A stretch of DNA of 64,000 nt, from the NCBI RefSeq assembly GCF_002262875.1, contig NZ_NKYE01000001.1, positions 310,001 through 374,000 on the forward strand, written 5' to 3'. The notes below the pieces were generated by a model. The model was not told where the DNA came from, made no database searches, and saw only the letters and a list, made by a program, of their open reading frames with translations. Both the position numbers and the translations under genes were made by a program. Position 1 is the stretch's first letter, and each line of letters opens with the position of its first letter. This stretch comes from Amycolatopsis antarctica (lineage in GTDB: Bacteria; Actinomycetota; Actinomycetes; Mycobacteriales; Pseudonocardiaceae). Shown here in pieces: positions 9,830-23,400 of this stretch.

Positions 9830-10058
9830 TTGCGGGGTACCCGCAGGTGAGCGGGACGCTCACCCTCGACAACCGTTGAATGTGAAAGCTATTCTGCCTG
9901 GCACGTCCGGCCGGCGGGTGCGGTGACGCGCCCGGTCACGACCGAGGGACGGGACCGGAGGTGTCGGCAGGTACGGTAGTCGGAATCCGGCGTGGACCTC
10001 GACGGTCTGACGCCGAAACTGTGCACGCCTAGACGTAACACCGGGACTGTTGTCTGCG

Positions 10059-10631
10059 ATGGCCAATGTGGGGGACGGACTGGACGAGCCAGTCGCCGCC
10101 GCCGTAGAGGGAGAACCTCAGGCGGTCGAGCGACTATTGGCTTCCATCCGCCCTTTGGTGGTGCGGTATTGCCGCGCTCGAGTTGGCAGGCAGGAGCGGA
10201 GTTTCGCTTCGGCCGACGATGTCGCCCAGGAGGTGTGTCTAGCGGTGCTCACGGCATTGCCCTCGTATCGCGATCAGGGCCGCCCATTCCTGGCGTTCGT
10301 CTACGGCATCGCGGCGCACAAGGTCGCTGACGCGCATCGTGCGGCGGCGCGTAATCGTTCTGAGCCGGTGGCCGAGGTTCCCGATGAGGTCGAGGTCGGG
10401 GTCGGTCCGGAGCAGCGTGCGTTGCAGAGTGAGCTCAATGAGCGGATGACGCGTCTTCTTCATGTTCTTCCCGACAAGCAGCGCGAGATCGTGGTGTTGC
10501 GGGTCGTGGTCGGCCTGTCGGCCGAGGAGACGGCGGATGCGGTCGGTTCCACCCCGGGCGCGGTTCGCGTGGCCCAGCACCGGGCGCTCGCCCGGCTTCG
10601 TAAGGTACTGGCCGCTGAGGAGGTGGTCTGA
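10059..10631 (+). CDS. sigD: ECF sigma factor SigD / ShbA type
   Basis: This 190-aa ECF sigma factor has region 2 (VRYCRARVG...SADDVAQEVCLAVLTALPSYRD, then GRPFLAFVYGIAAHKVADAHR) and region 4 (LPDKQREIVVLRVVVGLSAEETADAVGSTPGAVRVAQHRAL). It matches mycobacterial SigD and streptomycete ShbA closely as I recall them. SigD/ShbA drives housekeeping sigma expression or starvation genes. The next gene begins directly after its stop and encodes the cognate membrane anti-sigma factor. The start is uncertain: ATG 10059 is used, a TTG lies three codons upstream, and no strong ribosome-binding site precedes either. Confidence 0.92.
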   Translation: MANVGDGLDEPVAAAVEGEPQAVERLLASIRPLVVRYCRARVGRQERSFASADDVAQEVCLAVLTALPSYRDQGRPFLAFVYGIAAHKVADAHRAAARNRSEPVAEVPDEVEVGVGPEQRALQSELNERMTRLLHVLPDKQREIVVLRVVVGLSAEETADAVGSTPGAVRVAQHRALARLRKVLAAEEVV

Positions 10632-13815
<3,184 letters not shown>

Positions 13816-13914
13816 CCGCCCGCCCGCGCCGAAGGGCACCCGTGTGCACGGTGCCCGACCTGCCTGTCGGACAATGATCGCGGCAGGCAAGCAGGGTGAC
13901 GGAAGGGACCTGAC

Positions 13915-15048
13915 GTGCGGGATCTGGTCGAGATCGGCATGGGGCGTACCGCACGGCGGGCGTACAACCTCGACGACATCGAGATCGTGCCCTCCCGGCG
14001 CACACGCTCGTCGAAGGTGGTGTCGACCGGCTGGAAGATCGACGCCTACCAGTTCGACCTCCCGCTGGTCACGCACCCGACCGACGCGATCGTCTCGCCC
14101 GGTTCCGCAGTGGCCGTCGGCGAACTCGGTGGGCTGGGCGTGCTCAACGCCGAGGGCCTGTGGGCGCGTCAGCCGAACGTCGAGGATGCGATGTTCCGGA
14201 TCGTGCAGGCCGCCGAGGACACCGACGACCCGACCGCGCTCGTGCGCGTGCTGCAGGAGATGCACGCCGCCCCGATCCGCATCGACCTGATCAGCGAGGC
14301 CATCCGCCAGGTGCGCGAGGCCGGGGTGACCGTGGCGGCACGGGTCAGCCCGCAGCACGCCGCGGAACTGACGCCGGACCTGCTCGCCGCCGGAGTGGAG
14401 ATCCTGGTCGTGCAGGGCACGATCGTCTCCGCCGAGCACGTCGCGCGCGACGAGGCCCCGCTGGACCTGAAGGACTTCATCGGCGGGCTGGACGTGCCGG
14501 TGATCGCGGGCGGGGTCGGCGACTACCGCACGGCGATGCACCTGATGCGCACCGGTGCCGCGGGCGTCATCGTCGGTCACGGCTACAGCCCCGGCGTCAC
14601 CAGCACCGACCGGGTGCTGGGCATCGGCGTACCGATGGCGACCGCGATCATCGACGCCGCCGCCGCGCGCAGGGACTACCTCGACGAGACCGGCGGCCGG
14701 TACGTGCACGTGCTCGCCGACGGTGGCATCTCCTGCAGCGGCGACATCGCGAAGGCGGTGGCCTGCGGTGCCGACGCCGTGATGCTGGGCGCCCCGCTGG
14801 CCGCCGCCACCGAGGCGCCCGGGCAGGGGCTGTACTGGACCTCGGCGGCCGCGCATCCCTCGTTGCCGCGCTCGCGCGTCGCCGCGGGGCCCGACTACGC
14901 CGTCGACCTGAAGACGTTGCTGTTCGGGCCGTCCTCGGACGCCGAGGGTGCGGTGAACCTGTTCGGGGCGCTGCGCCGGGCGCTGGCGAAGACCGGCTAC
15001 TCGGATCTGAAGGAGTTCCAGAAGGTCGGCCTGACCGTCCGAGGCTGA
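13915..15048 (+). CDS. guaB3: GuaB3, IMP dehydrogenase-related protein
   Basis: The 377-aa protein has the IMPDH/GMPR barrel (MGRTARRAYNLDDIEIVPSRRTRSS, VIAGGVGDYRTAMHLM, ADGGISCSGDIAKAV) but no CBS domains. The loop where GuaB has its catalytic cysteine reads GHGYSPGVTSTDRV and contains no Cys. It cannot use the standard thioimidate chemistry at that position, so either another residue serves or the role is regulatory. GuaB3 always follows guaB in actinobacteria. The GTG start at 13915 has GGAAGGGA upstream. The gap after guaB is about 100 bp with a small hairpin, so partial co-transcription is likely. Confidence 0.9.
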   Translation: MRDLVEIGMGRTARRAYNLDDIEIVPSRRTRSSKVVSTGWKIDAYQFDLPLVTHPTDAIVSPGSAVAVGELGGLGVLNAEGLWARQPNVEDAMFRIVQAAEDTDDPTALVRVLQEMHAAPIRIDLISEAIRQVREAGVTVAARVSPQHAAELTPDLLAAGVEILVVQGTIVSAEHVARDEAPLDLKDFIGGLDVPVIAGGVGDYRTAMHLMRTGAAGVIVGHGYSPGVTSTDRVLGIGVPMATAIIDAAAARRDYLDETGGRYVHVLADGGISCSGDIAKAVACGADAVMLGAPLAAATEAPGQGLYWTSAAAHPSLPRSRVAAGPDYAVDLKTLLFGPSSDAEGAVNLFGALRRALAKTGYSDLKEFQKVGLTVRG

Positions 15049-15352
15049 CCCCTCACCGGTCACCCCTTCGGGTGGCAGCGTGCTTGCCGTCTCCGGCCGC
15101 GGCGACGTCCGCGTCCGCCCCCGCTTCCCCTTCGTCGCGCTCGCGTCCACCCTGCCCACCCGCCGTCCCGGCGTCGCCCCCGGCCCCGCCAGGCCCCGGG
15201 TGCGCTTGTGGGTGGCGTGGCCCGGCGAGCGCGTTTAGCCCGCTAAACGCGCTCCGGGTGCCCATCGGAAAGGGATCAAACGGTACGAAGCGGGCGAACT
15301 TGCCGGTAACTTACCCCTGGTCAGAAGTTCACGCCGCGGTTACGCTTTATCT
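15049..15352. other. Intergenic region guaB3 / GMC oxidoreductase
   Basis: This 304-bp region contains the 28-bp palindrome at 15227-15254 and the promoter of the downstream gene. Small open frames are present, but nothing shows coding character. Confidence 0.5.
15227..15254. repeat. AGCGCGTTTAGC palindrome, copy 3
   Basis: Two perfect 13-base arms (GAGCGCGTTTAGC, CC, GCTAAACGCGCTC). The half-site is identical to the 12-base core of the elements at 6077 and 6285. It may terminate guaB3 or be a protein-binding site. Confidence 0.8.
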
Positions 15353-17071
15353 GTGACTTCGCGTAACACTGCTTCGGACGTGGACTACGACGTGATCGTC
15401 GTCGGCTCGGGCTTCGGCGGCAGCGTCGCCGCACTCCGGCTCACCGAGAAGGGGTACCGGGTCGCCGTCATCGAGGCGGGCAGACGCTTCGCCGACGACG
15501 AGTTCGCCTCGACATCCTGGGACCTCCGCCGCTACCTCTGGGCCCCCGCGCTCGGTTGCTTCGGCATCCAGCGGATCCACTTCCTCAAGGACGTCATGGT
15601 GCTCGCCGGCTCCGGGGTCGGCGGTGGCTCGCTGGTGTACGCGAACACGCTCTACCGTCCGCTCGCCCCGTTCTACGCCGACCGGCAGTGGGCGCACATC
15701 ACCGACTGGCAGGCCGAACTCGCCCCGCACTACGACCAGGCGAGCCGGATGCTGGGCGTGGTCACCAATCCGACGATCACGCCCTCGGACGAGGTCATGC
15801 AGAAGGTCGCCGCCGACATGGGGGTGGCCGAGAGTTTCCACCCGACGCCGGTCGGCGTGTACTTCGGCAGGCCGGGCGAACGCGACGAGGACCCTTTTTT
15901 CGGTGGCGCGGGTCCGGCCCGGTCCGGCTGCACCGAGTGCGGTTCGTGCATGACGGGTTGCCGGGTCGGTGCGAAGAACACGCTGGTGAAGAACTACCTG
16001 TACCTGGCCGAGCGCAGTGGCGCCCGGGTGGTGCCGCTGACCACGGTCGACGCGCTGCGTCCGCGCGGCGACGGCGGGTTCGAGGTCGACGTGCACAAGA
16101 CCGGCACCGCCACCGCGAAGTTCCGCACCACGCTCACCGCGGACCGGGTGGTGCTGGCCGCGGGCACCTGGGGAACGCAGAACCTGCTGCACCGGATGCG
16201 CGACAGCGGCGCCCTGCCCCGGCTTTCCCCGAAGCTGGGTGAGCTGACCCGCACCAACTCTGAGTCGATCATCGGCGCCGCGCGGGACAGGGTCGACCCG
16301 AAGCGCGATTTCAGTCGCGGCGTCGCGATCACCTCCTCGATCCACCCTGACGACATCACCCACATCGAACCGGTGCGCTACGGCAAGGGCAGCAACGCGA
16401 TGAGCCTGCTGCAGACGATCGCGACGGACGGTGCCTCGGACGTGCCGCGCTGGCGGCAGGCGCTGCGCTTCATGGCCCGGCACCCGATCCAGACGGCGAA
16501 GCTGCTCAACGGCTACAAGTGGAGCGAGCGCACGGTGATCCTGCTGGTGATGCAGAGCCTGGACAACTCCATCACCACCTACACCAAGCGCGGGCCGTTC
16601 GGGCGTCGCCGCTACACCTCGAAACAGGGCCATGGGCAGCCGAACCCGAGTTTCATCCCGGCCGGGCAGGAGGCCAACGAGCGCACGGCCGAGCACATCG
16701 ACGGTACGGCGGGCGGTAGCTGGGGCGATGTCTTCAACGTGCCGCTCACCGCGCACTTCATCGGTGGCACGCCGATCGGGTCGGATCCCGAATCCGGCGT
16801 CATCGACCCTTATCACCGCGTCTTCGGTTACCCAGGACTATCCGTTGTGGACGGCGCGGCGATCTCCGCGAACCTGGGCGTCAATCCCTCGCTGACGATC
16901 ACCGCGCAGGCCGAGCGGGCGTTCTCGTTGTGGCCCAACAAGGGTGACCGGGACGCGCGGCCGGAGCAGTCCGCGGGCTACCGGCGGCTGGATCCGATCG
17001 CGCCGCGCGATCCGGTGGTCCCCGCACACGCTCCGGGCGCACTGCGGCAGCGAATCACCGACGCGGATTGA
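15353..17071 (+). CDS. choD: GMC-type flavin oxidoreductase, cholesterol-oxidase-like (ChoD family)
   Basis: The 572-aa flavoprotein opens with the FAD dinucleotide-binding motif DVIVVGSGFGGSVAALRL. It carries VLAGSGVGGGSLVYAN, a four-cysteine segment CTECGSCMTGC, and the C-terminal GMC signature region VVDGAAISANLGVNPSLTITAQAE. There is no signal peptide. It matches the ChoD-like proteins encoded next to guaB3 in mycobacteria. These are named cholesterol oxidases by similarity, but their true substrate is unsettled. The gene lies upstream of, and convergent with, an aldehyde dehydrogenase, so an alcohol-to-acid oxidation pair is possible but unproven. Confidence 0.85.
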   Translation: MTSRNTASDVDYDVIVVGSGFGGSVAALRLTEKGYRVAVIEAGRRFADDEFASTSWDLRRYLWAPALGCFGIQRIHFLKDVMVLAGSGVGGGSLVYANTLYRPLAPFYADRQWAHITDWQAELAPHYDQASRMLGVVTNPTITPSDEVMQKVAADMGVAESFHPTPVGVYFGRPGERDEDPFFGGAGPARSGCTECGSCMTGCRVGAKNTLVKNYLYLAERSGARVVPLTTVDALRPRGDGGFEVDVHKTGTATAKFRTTLTADRVVLAAGTWGTQNLLHRMRDSGALPRLSPKLGELTRTNSESIIGAARDRVDPKRDFSRGVAITSSIHPDDITHIEPVRYGKGSNAMSLLQTIATDGASDVPRWRQALRFMARHPIQTAKLLNGYKWSERTVILLVMQSLDNSITTYTKRGPFGRRRYTSKQGHGQPNPSFIPAGQEANERTAEHIDGTAGGSWGDVFNVPLTAHFIGGTPIGSDPESGVIDPYHRVFGYPGLSVVDGAAISANLGVNPSLTITAQAERAFSLWPNKGDRDARPEQSAGYRRLDPIAPRDPVVPAHAPGALRQRITDAD

Positions 17072-17109
17072 CGTGTCCACATCGGACGAATCCGTCCGAT
17101 GTGGACACG
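17072..17109. terminator. Perfect 17-bp bidirectional hairpin between GMC and ALDH genes
   Basis: CGTGTCCACATCGGACG (17072-17088) and its exact complement (17093-17109) flank an AATC loop. The repeat begins at the base after the oxidoreductase stop and lies 19 bases before the convergent dehydrogenase stop. Confidence 0.7.
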
Positions 17110-17128
17110 GCAGAACGCGTGCGGGACG

Positions 17129-18577
17129 TCAGAGGTCGATCCCGGTCAGCACGGTGACCCGCTCGACGGTCAGGTCGCGCATGGCGGCGAGCACCCCTTC
17201 CCGTCCGCTGCCGGAGCCCTTCACGCCGCCGTAGGGCATCTGGTCGGCGCGGTAGGACGGAACGTCGCCGACGATCACCCCGCCGACCTCCAGCTCCGCC
17301 GAGGCCCGGAAGGCGAGCCCGACGTCCCGGGTGAACACGCCGGCCTGCAGGCCGTACGCCGAGTCGTTCACCGCCGCGAACGCCTCGTCCGGACCGTCCA
17401 CAACGGACACCGCCAGCACCGGGCCGAAAACCTCCTCGGCCCAGACCTTCGCGTCGGCGGGCACATCCGTGAGCAGCGTGGGCTCGACGGTCGCGCCCTC
17501 GTGCCCGCCCCCGGTGAGTACCTTCGCCCCCCGGTCGACGGCCTCGTCCACCCAGCCGACGACTCGCTCCGCCGCCGCCTCGTCCACCACCGGCCCGACG
17601 CTGACGGCCGTGTCGTACGGATCGCCGGCGGCCTGGCCGCGTACCGCCTCGGTGAGCAGCGGGACGAACTCCTCGGCCACGGAGCGCTCGACGATCACCC
17701 GCTGCACTGCGATGCACGACTGCCCGGCCTGGTAGTTGCCGAAGGTCGCGATGCGCTCCGCGGCGCAGGCGAGGTCCGGCCAGTCGGCGAGCACGACGGC
17801 GGCCGCGTTGCCGCCGAGTTCCAGCACCACGTGCTTGCGGCCCGCGGCGCGTTCGGCCAGTGACCAGCCCACCGGCCCGGATCCGGTGAACGAGACCACC
17901 GGCAGCCGGGGGTCGTCGGCGAGCGCGGATGTCTCCTCGTTTCCCAGTGGCAGCACGGAGAACGCCCCGGCGGGCAGGTCGGTCCCGGCCAGGATCTCGC
18001 CGAGGATCAGTGCGGATAACGGCGTGCGCGGCGCTGGTTTGACGATGATCGGCGCGCCCACGGCCAGTGCGGGCGCGACCTTGTGCGCCACCAGGTTCAG
18101 CGGGAAGTTGAACGGTGCGATGCCGAGAACCGGGCCACGGGGGACGCGTCGGGTCAGCGCCAGCCTGCCCTCACCGCCGGTGTCGGTGTCCAGTCGCTGC
18201 AGGTCGCCGCTGAACCGGCGGGCCTCCTCGGCGGCGATCCGGAACACGGACACGGCCCTGCTGACCTCGGTTTCGGCCCAGCGGAACGGTTTGCCGTTCT
18301 CCGCGGTGATCACCTCGGCCAGTTCCTCGGCACGGGCGGCCAGCCCGAGGGAAACCTGGTCGAGGGCCGAGGCGCGCAGGTGGGCGGGAGCGCGGCGGAA
18401 CTCGGCGGCCACTCCGGCGGCCGCCGCGACGGCGCGTTCCACCTGCTCCGGCCCCGGTACCGCGACGGTGGCGACCTCGCTGCCGTCGAACGGGTGCGTG
18501 ACGACGAGCGTGCCGGTGCCCTGCTCGGCCCGTCCGGCGATCCAGGCCGGGCGTGGCTCGGGAGTGATCATGTCCAT
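17129..18577 (-). CDS. NAD(P)-dependent aldehyde dehydrogenase family protein
   Basis: The 482-aa cytoplasmic enzyme has the ALDH fold. It shows N157 in APFNFPLN, K180 in IIVKPAP, general base E253 in LELGGN and nucleophile C288 in AGQSCIAVQR, so it should be active. It would oxidise an aldehyde to the acid. The family is too broad to name the substrate; similarity runs toward the succinate-semialdehyde/NADP-glyceraldehyde group. ATG 18577 is chosen because the fold begins just after it. A longer open frame upstream is only high-GC read-through. Convergent with the GMC oxidoreductase. Confidence 0.9.
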   Translation of the reverse strand: MDMITPEPRPAWIAGRAEQGTGTLVVTHPFDGSEVATVAVPGPEQVERAVAAAAGVAAEFRRAPAHLRASALDQVSLGLAARAEELAEVITAENGKPFRWAETEVSRAVSVFRIAAEEARRFSGDLQRLDTDTGGEGRLALTRRVPRGPVLGIAPFNFPLNLVAHKVAPALAVGAPIIVKPAPRTPLSALILGEILAGTDLPAGAFSVLPLGNEETSALADDPRLPVVSFTGSGPVGWSLAERAAGRKHVVLELGGNAAAVVLADWPDLACAAERIATFGNYQAGQSCIAVQRVIVERSVAEEFVPLLTEAVRGQAAGDPYDTAVSVGPVVDEAAAERVVGWVDEAVDRGAKVLTGGGHEGATVEPTLLTDVPADAKVWAEEVFGPVLAVSVVDGPDEAFAAVNDSAYGLQAGVFTRDVGLAFRASAELEVGGVIVGDVPSYRADQMPYGGVKGSGSGREGVLAAMRDLTVERVTVLTGIDL

Positions 18578-18669
18578 ACCCGGCACGGTATTCGGATCCG
18601 GGCCCGCCCATCGCCCCCACCCGCTCGCCCGACCGGGTGACACCGGCGGGAAGGGGCGGTGGGAGCCGG

Positions 18670-19206
18670 TCAGGCGCCGCCCGCGGGCCGCCCCAGCCAG
18701 TCCGGTAGCCCCGGCCGGTCGAACAGTCCTCGCCGCCGGGCCCGCCGCGCCGCCGAGCCGAGCAGTGTTCCGGCGCCGATGCCCACGCCGACGCCGGTGA
18801 ACGAGCCCGGCACGCCATAGTCGAATCCGTCCGTCGGCAGCGCGATGAACGTGGCCACGCAGCCCACGGTGATGCCGGCGACGCAGATCGACCGGGCGCG
18901 GGATCCCCGCGGGGTCCACGGCCGGGCGAAGAGCAGCACGGCCGGGACGAGGCCGAGCGGGAGGAACCAGGGCCACGGCGTGTACTGCACGAACGCCCAG
19001 TCCGCGTCGTCGAGCGTCACGTGGATGCGGATGCCGATCGTGGCGGCGATGACGGTGACGGCGAACAGCGCCTGCCAGCCGCCCGGCAACGACTCGAGCC
19101 TGCCGGACGGGCGTGTCCGGGGGCGTCCGGTGCCGGACCGGGCCCGGCGGGCTCGCCTGCGCGCCCGTTGCCGCTTGGTGCGGCGCTTGCCCGGTCCCTT
19201 GTTCAT
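18670..19206 (-). CDS. Small multi-pass membrane protein
   Basis: The 178-aa product begins with a very basic cytoplasmic N-terminus (MNKGPGKRRTKRQRARRRAR) followed by four hydrophobic segments: ALFAVTVIAATIGI, FLPLGLVPAVLLFA, SICVAGITVGCVATFIAL, and FTGVGVGIGAGTLLG. No enzyme motif is visible. The ATG at 19206 is preceded by GGCGG. It lies between the dehydrogenase and guaA, reading away from guaA. I do not recognise the family. Confidence 0.75.
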   Translation of the reverse strand: MNKGPGKRRTKRQRARRRARRARSGTGRPRTRPSGRLESLPGGWQALFAVTVIAATIGIRIHVTLDDADWAFVQYTPWPWFLPLGLVPAVLLFARPWTPRGSRARSICVAGITVGCVATFIALPTDGFDYGVPGSFTGVGVGIGAGTLLGSAARRARRRGLFDRPGLPDWLGRPAGGA

Positions 19207-19367
19207 CCGCCGGATCGTAGCCAGTGGCGCACGGCCAGGTGCCCGTTGTGACCGGGGTGTCACCTCGCGGCGGACCCGTGCCGGGCCGGGGGAGGCCAGC
19301 GGCCCGGCCGCCCGACCGACCTGGGAAGATGTGACCGGTAGTGCAGGTGCGACGCAGGAGGTTCGCG

Positions 19368-20924
<1,557 letters not shown>

Positions 20925-20953
20925 CCGGGCGGCCGACGAACTGGGGGTAGGAC

Positions 20954-21748
20954 ATGGGTGTGGTGATCATCGGGGTGCTGCTGATCCTCGCCGGGGTCGG
21001 TGGCTTCTTCTACATGCGTCACACGAAGAGCGAGCTGCACGCGATGATCGGCACGGAGACCCTGTCGATCCCGCAGCTCGAGGACAACCGGCGGATCTCC
21101 GACGAACTCGGGGCGCGCGGCGGTTTCCGCAAGGTCAGCGAGGTCGTCGGCGCCGCACATCCCCGGCCCGAGGGCGCGCTGGTCTCGGAGATCAGCAAGA
21201 CCGAGTGCGTCTGGTACCGCTACGAGATCCGGCGGCAGTACGAACGGGTCCAGTACCGCGACGGGCGCAGGCACTACTCCAAGCACATGGAGCGGGTGGC
21301 CGAGCACACTTCCTCGGCGGGCTACGCGCTGATCGACGATCAGGGGCGCACCATCGGTGTCGACCCGAACGGCACGAAGCCGGAGGGCGTCGAGCAGACG
21401 GTCAGCCGTTTCGAACCGTCGAGCGGCAACGACAACCAGAGCATGGAGCTGTTCGGCGTGCGGCTGCCGAACTTCCTCAGCAGCGGGCAGAACTCGACGA
21501 TCGGTTTCGAGTACAAGGAATGGGTCATTCGCCCCCGCAGCCGGATGTACATCCTCGGCGAGGTGCACGACAAGATCGGCCCGCTGGTGATCGGCCGCCC
21601 TGAGCAGGGCGGGCATTTCATCATCGCCACCAAGACCGAGGACGAGTTGCGTCACTCGCGTTCGCAGCGACACCGTCTCCTGTCCATCGGTGTCATCGCG
21701 GCGACCGTGCTCGGTCTGGTCGTCACGGTGATCGGCATCGTCCGCTGA
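20954..21748 (+). CDS. GIDE-domain membrane protein (E3 ubiquitin ligase-like fold)
   Basis: A 264-aa protein with an N-terminal transmembrane helix (VVIIGVLLILAGVGGFFYM), a central soluble domain and a C-terminal helix (LLSIGVIAATVLGLVVTVIGIV). The centre (KTECVWYRYEIRRQYER, ...MYILGEVHDK, RPEQGGHFIIATKTEDEL) follows the GIDE domain of mitochondrial MUL1/MAPL. The eukaryotic RING finger is absent, so this is not a ubiquitin ligase. Bacterial GIDE proteins have no known activity. It starts 29 bases after guaA and is probably co-transcribed. A good terminator follows. Confidence 0.78.
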   Translation: MGVVIIGVLLILAGVGGFFYMRHTKSELHAMIGTETLSIPQLEDNRRISDELGARGGFRKVSEVVGAAHPRPEGALVSEISKTECVWYRYEIRRQYERVQYRDGRRHYSKHMERVAEHTSSAGYALIDDQGRTIGVDPNGTKPEGVEQTVSRFEPSSGNDNQSMELFGVRLPNFLSSGQNSTIGFEYKEWVIRPRSRMYILGEVHDKIGPLVIGRPEQGGHFIIATKTEDELRHSRSQRHRLLSIGVIAATVLGLVVTVIGIVR

Positions 21749-22074
21749 CGTACCCGCAGGCCTGAGCGGCCCGTCGCGCCATCCGCGTGACGGGCCGCGG
21801 CTTTCTCACCGTCGGTTTCCGTTCGCGCACTGTTCCGGGCATACGGCGCATGACGACTTATCGACAAGCTCAAAAGAGCGTAATTTCATGGTCATTACTA
21901 CTCTATTCGAGTGAACGCGGGCCTGGTCCAGGACGATGACGCCCAGGCTAACGGCCACTTCACCGCTCGTCTGAGCGCGGCCAGACTTTAGTAGCAATTG
22001 ATTGCCCAGATGGTTACTAACTAACTTCAGACGTCATTGGCTACTCGGAAGTCCTGCTGCTGGAGATGAGTGAG
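21749..22074. other. AT-rich intergenic leader of the secreted-protein island
   Basis: The first part holds the guaA-operon terminator. From about 21840 to 22060 base composition falls to roughly 42-60% G+C (42% in 21841-21900), far below the surroundings. This stretch probably contains the promoter of the secreted-protein genes. No ORF is supported in it. Confidence 0.55.
21766..21798 (+). terminator. Terminator after the GIDE-domain gene
   Basis: GCGGCCCGTCGCGC (21766-21779) pairs with GCGTGACGGGCCGC (21785-21798) with one G-T pair and a 5-base loop. GGCTTTCTC follows. Confidence 0.7.
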
Positions 22075-22632
22075 ATGACGAAGAAGCGATTCGTAACTGC
22101 GCTGGGAGCCGCGGCACTGACCTTGGCCGGGGCGATGGCGACGGCGGCGCCCGCGAGTGCGGAACCGGCCGGAGAGCACTGCGCTCTCAACGCGGTGACC
22201 GGCGAGGAGACCTGCTTCGCCAGCTTCACCGAGGCGGTGCGGCACGCCTCGCAGGGTCGCGTGCAGAGCGCCCCCGCGGACCTGCGCTCGGCTCTCTCCA
22301 GTCCCGAGTTGAAGAACACGCTCGCCGCCGACGCCCAGCGGGCAGGCGAGGTCATCCAGGGCACCGTCTTCGACAACCGTGACTACGGCGGCGACTCGCT
22401 GACGATCTGGGGCGAGGCGCCGTGCAAGAAGGACGGCGTCGTGAACTACCAGATCGACCTCGACGACGGCTGGAAGAACAAGATCTCCTCGGTGCAGCCG
22501 TGGGCCAACTGCTGGCTCTGGCTCTACCCCGAGGCGAACCTCGGCGGCGACCGTGACGGGCCGTTCGACGAGAACACCGCGTGGGTCGGCGAGATGCTCG
22601 ACGACCGCACGCAGTCCATCGGATTCAGCTGA
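22075..22632 (+). CDS. Secreted beta/gamma-crystallin-like protein (peptidase inhibitor I36 style)
   Basis: The 185-aa product has a Sec signal peptide (MTKKRFVTALGAAALTLAGAM..APASA, cleavage near residue 29). A mature part of about 155 residues has five to six cysteines. The C-terminal 90 residues carry two Greek-key-like motifs, TVFDNRDYGGDSLTIWG and WLYPEANLGGDRDGPFDE, with the Tyr/Phe...Gly...Ser spacing of crystallin folds and Streptomyces metalloproteinase inhibitors (family I36). It is likely a secreted inhibitor or wall-associated protein. ATG 22075 is preferred because GGAG lies 9 bases upstream; ATG 22066 is too close to it. It heads a same-direction run with three secreted paralogues. 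Confidence 0.75.
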   Translation: MTKKRFVTALGAAALTLAGAMATAAPASAEPAGEHCALNAVTGEETCFASFTEAVRHASQGRVQSAPADLRSALSSPELKNTLAADAQRAGEVIQGTVFDNRDYGGDSLTIWGEAPCKKDGVVNYQIDLDDGWKNKISSVQPWANCWLWLYPEANLGGDRDGPFDENTAWVGEMLDDRTQSIGFS

Positions 22633-22678
22633 CCCGACGACGACAACGTTGCCGTCCTACCGACAAGGGAGAAGATCG

Positions 22679-23290
22679 ATGGTCAAGAGACTGGTGGGCG
22701 TCGCGGGTGCGGCGCTGCTGAGCCTGACGATGCTGGGAATGGCGGCGCCGGCGGCGCAGGCGGCCGAGGGGCCGACCGGGCGTGAGTTGCTGGACAAGTG
22801 TGACAACGGCACGGACAAGTGCGTGTTCCACCCGAAGGGGCCGCCGGAGTTGTTCGTCGGCGATCTGCATCAGGTCGGCGACACGAGTTACAACTGCACT
22901 CAGGATCTGCAGCGCTCGACCATCAAATGGTCCGAGACCACCGGTGAATCGAACTCCTTCGGTGTCTCGCTCAAGGCCGAGGCCGGTTTCGCGGAAGTGT
23001 TCAAGGTGTCCATCGAGACCTCGTACGAGCACACCTGGACCTCCGAGTCGATGTTCGGTCAGGACGAGAACGTCGATGTCCGCCCGGGTGAGAAGGGCTG
23101 GGTGGAGCGCGGTACGGAGATGTTCCGTACGAACGGTACGTATGAGATGAACTTCCCGGACAAGTTCCACGATCACTACATCTGGTACCAGGACTTCGAG
23201 GCCGTGGGCCCGAAGGCTGACGCGGCGGGCACGGTGACGAAGAAGACCGCGCCGATGACCGAGGAGGAGAAGGCCGCCCACTGCGGCTGA
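22679..23290 (+). CDS. Secreted aerolysin-like paralogue 1 of 3
   Basis: A 203-aa protein with a clear Sec signal peptide (residues 1-29, ending AAQAA). Mature cysteines are C41, C48, C73 and C202, enough for two disulphides. From residue 80 to 160 it is a Ser/Thr-rich alternating beta region (TIKWSETTGESNSFGVSLKA, SIETSYEHTWTSE, VDVRPGEKGWVERGTEMFR). This pattern recalls the ETX/MTX2-aerolysin pore-forming core. The C-terminal part is polar and ends in a Cys. No family could be named with certainty; the pore-former resemblance is inference from pattern. It starts 46 bases after the crystallin-like gene. A terminator follows. Confidence 0.72.
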   Translation: MVKRLVGVAGAALLSLTMLGMAAPAAQAAEGPTGRELLDKCDNGTDKCVFHPKGPPELFVGDLHQVGDTSYNCTQDLQRSTIKWSETTGESNSFGVSLKAEAGFAEVFKVSIETSYEHTWTSESMFGQDENVDVRPGEKGWVERGTEMFRTNGTYEMNFPDKFHDHYIWYQDFEAVGPKADAAGTVTKKTAPMTEEEKAAHCG

Positions 23291-23307
23291 CCGCGGCGCC
23301 ACACCGC

Positions 23308-23342
23308 CGGCGGCCCCGGAGTACTTGCCTCCGGGGCCGCCG
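23308..23342 (+). terminator. Terminator after secreted paralogue 1
   Basis: A perfect 14-bp stem (CGGCGGCCCCGGAG, 23308-23321; complement 23329-23342) with a 7-base loop, followed by CGGTCTTC. The core recurs after paralogues 2 and 3. Confidence 0.75.
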
Positions 23343-23400
23343 CGGTCTTCGAACGCACTCGGACTTTGTTTCCCATCAACACGATTCGAGGAGAAGAACC

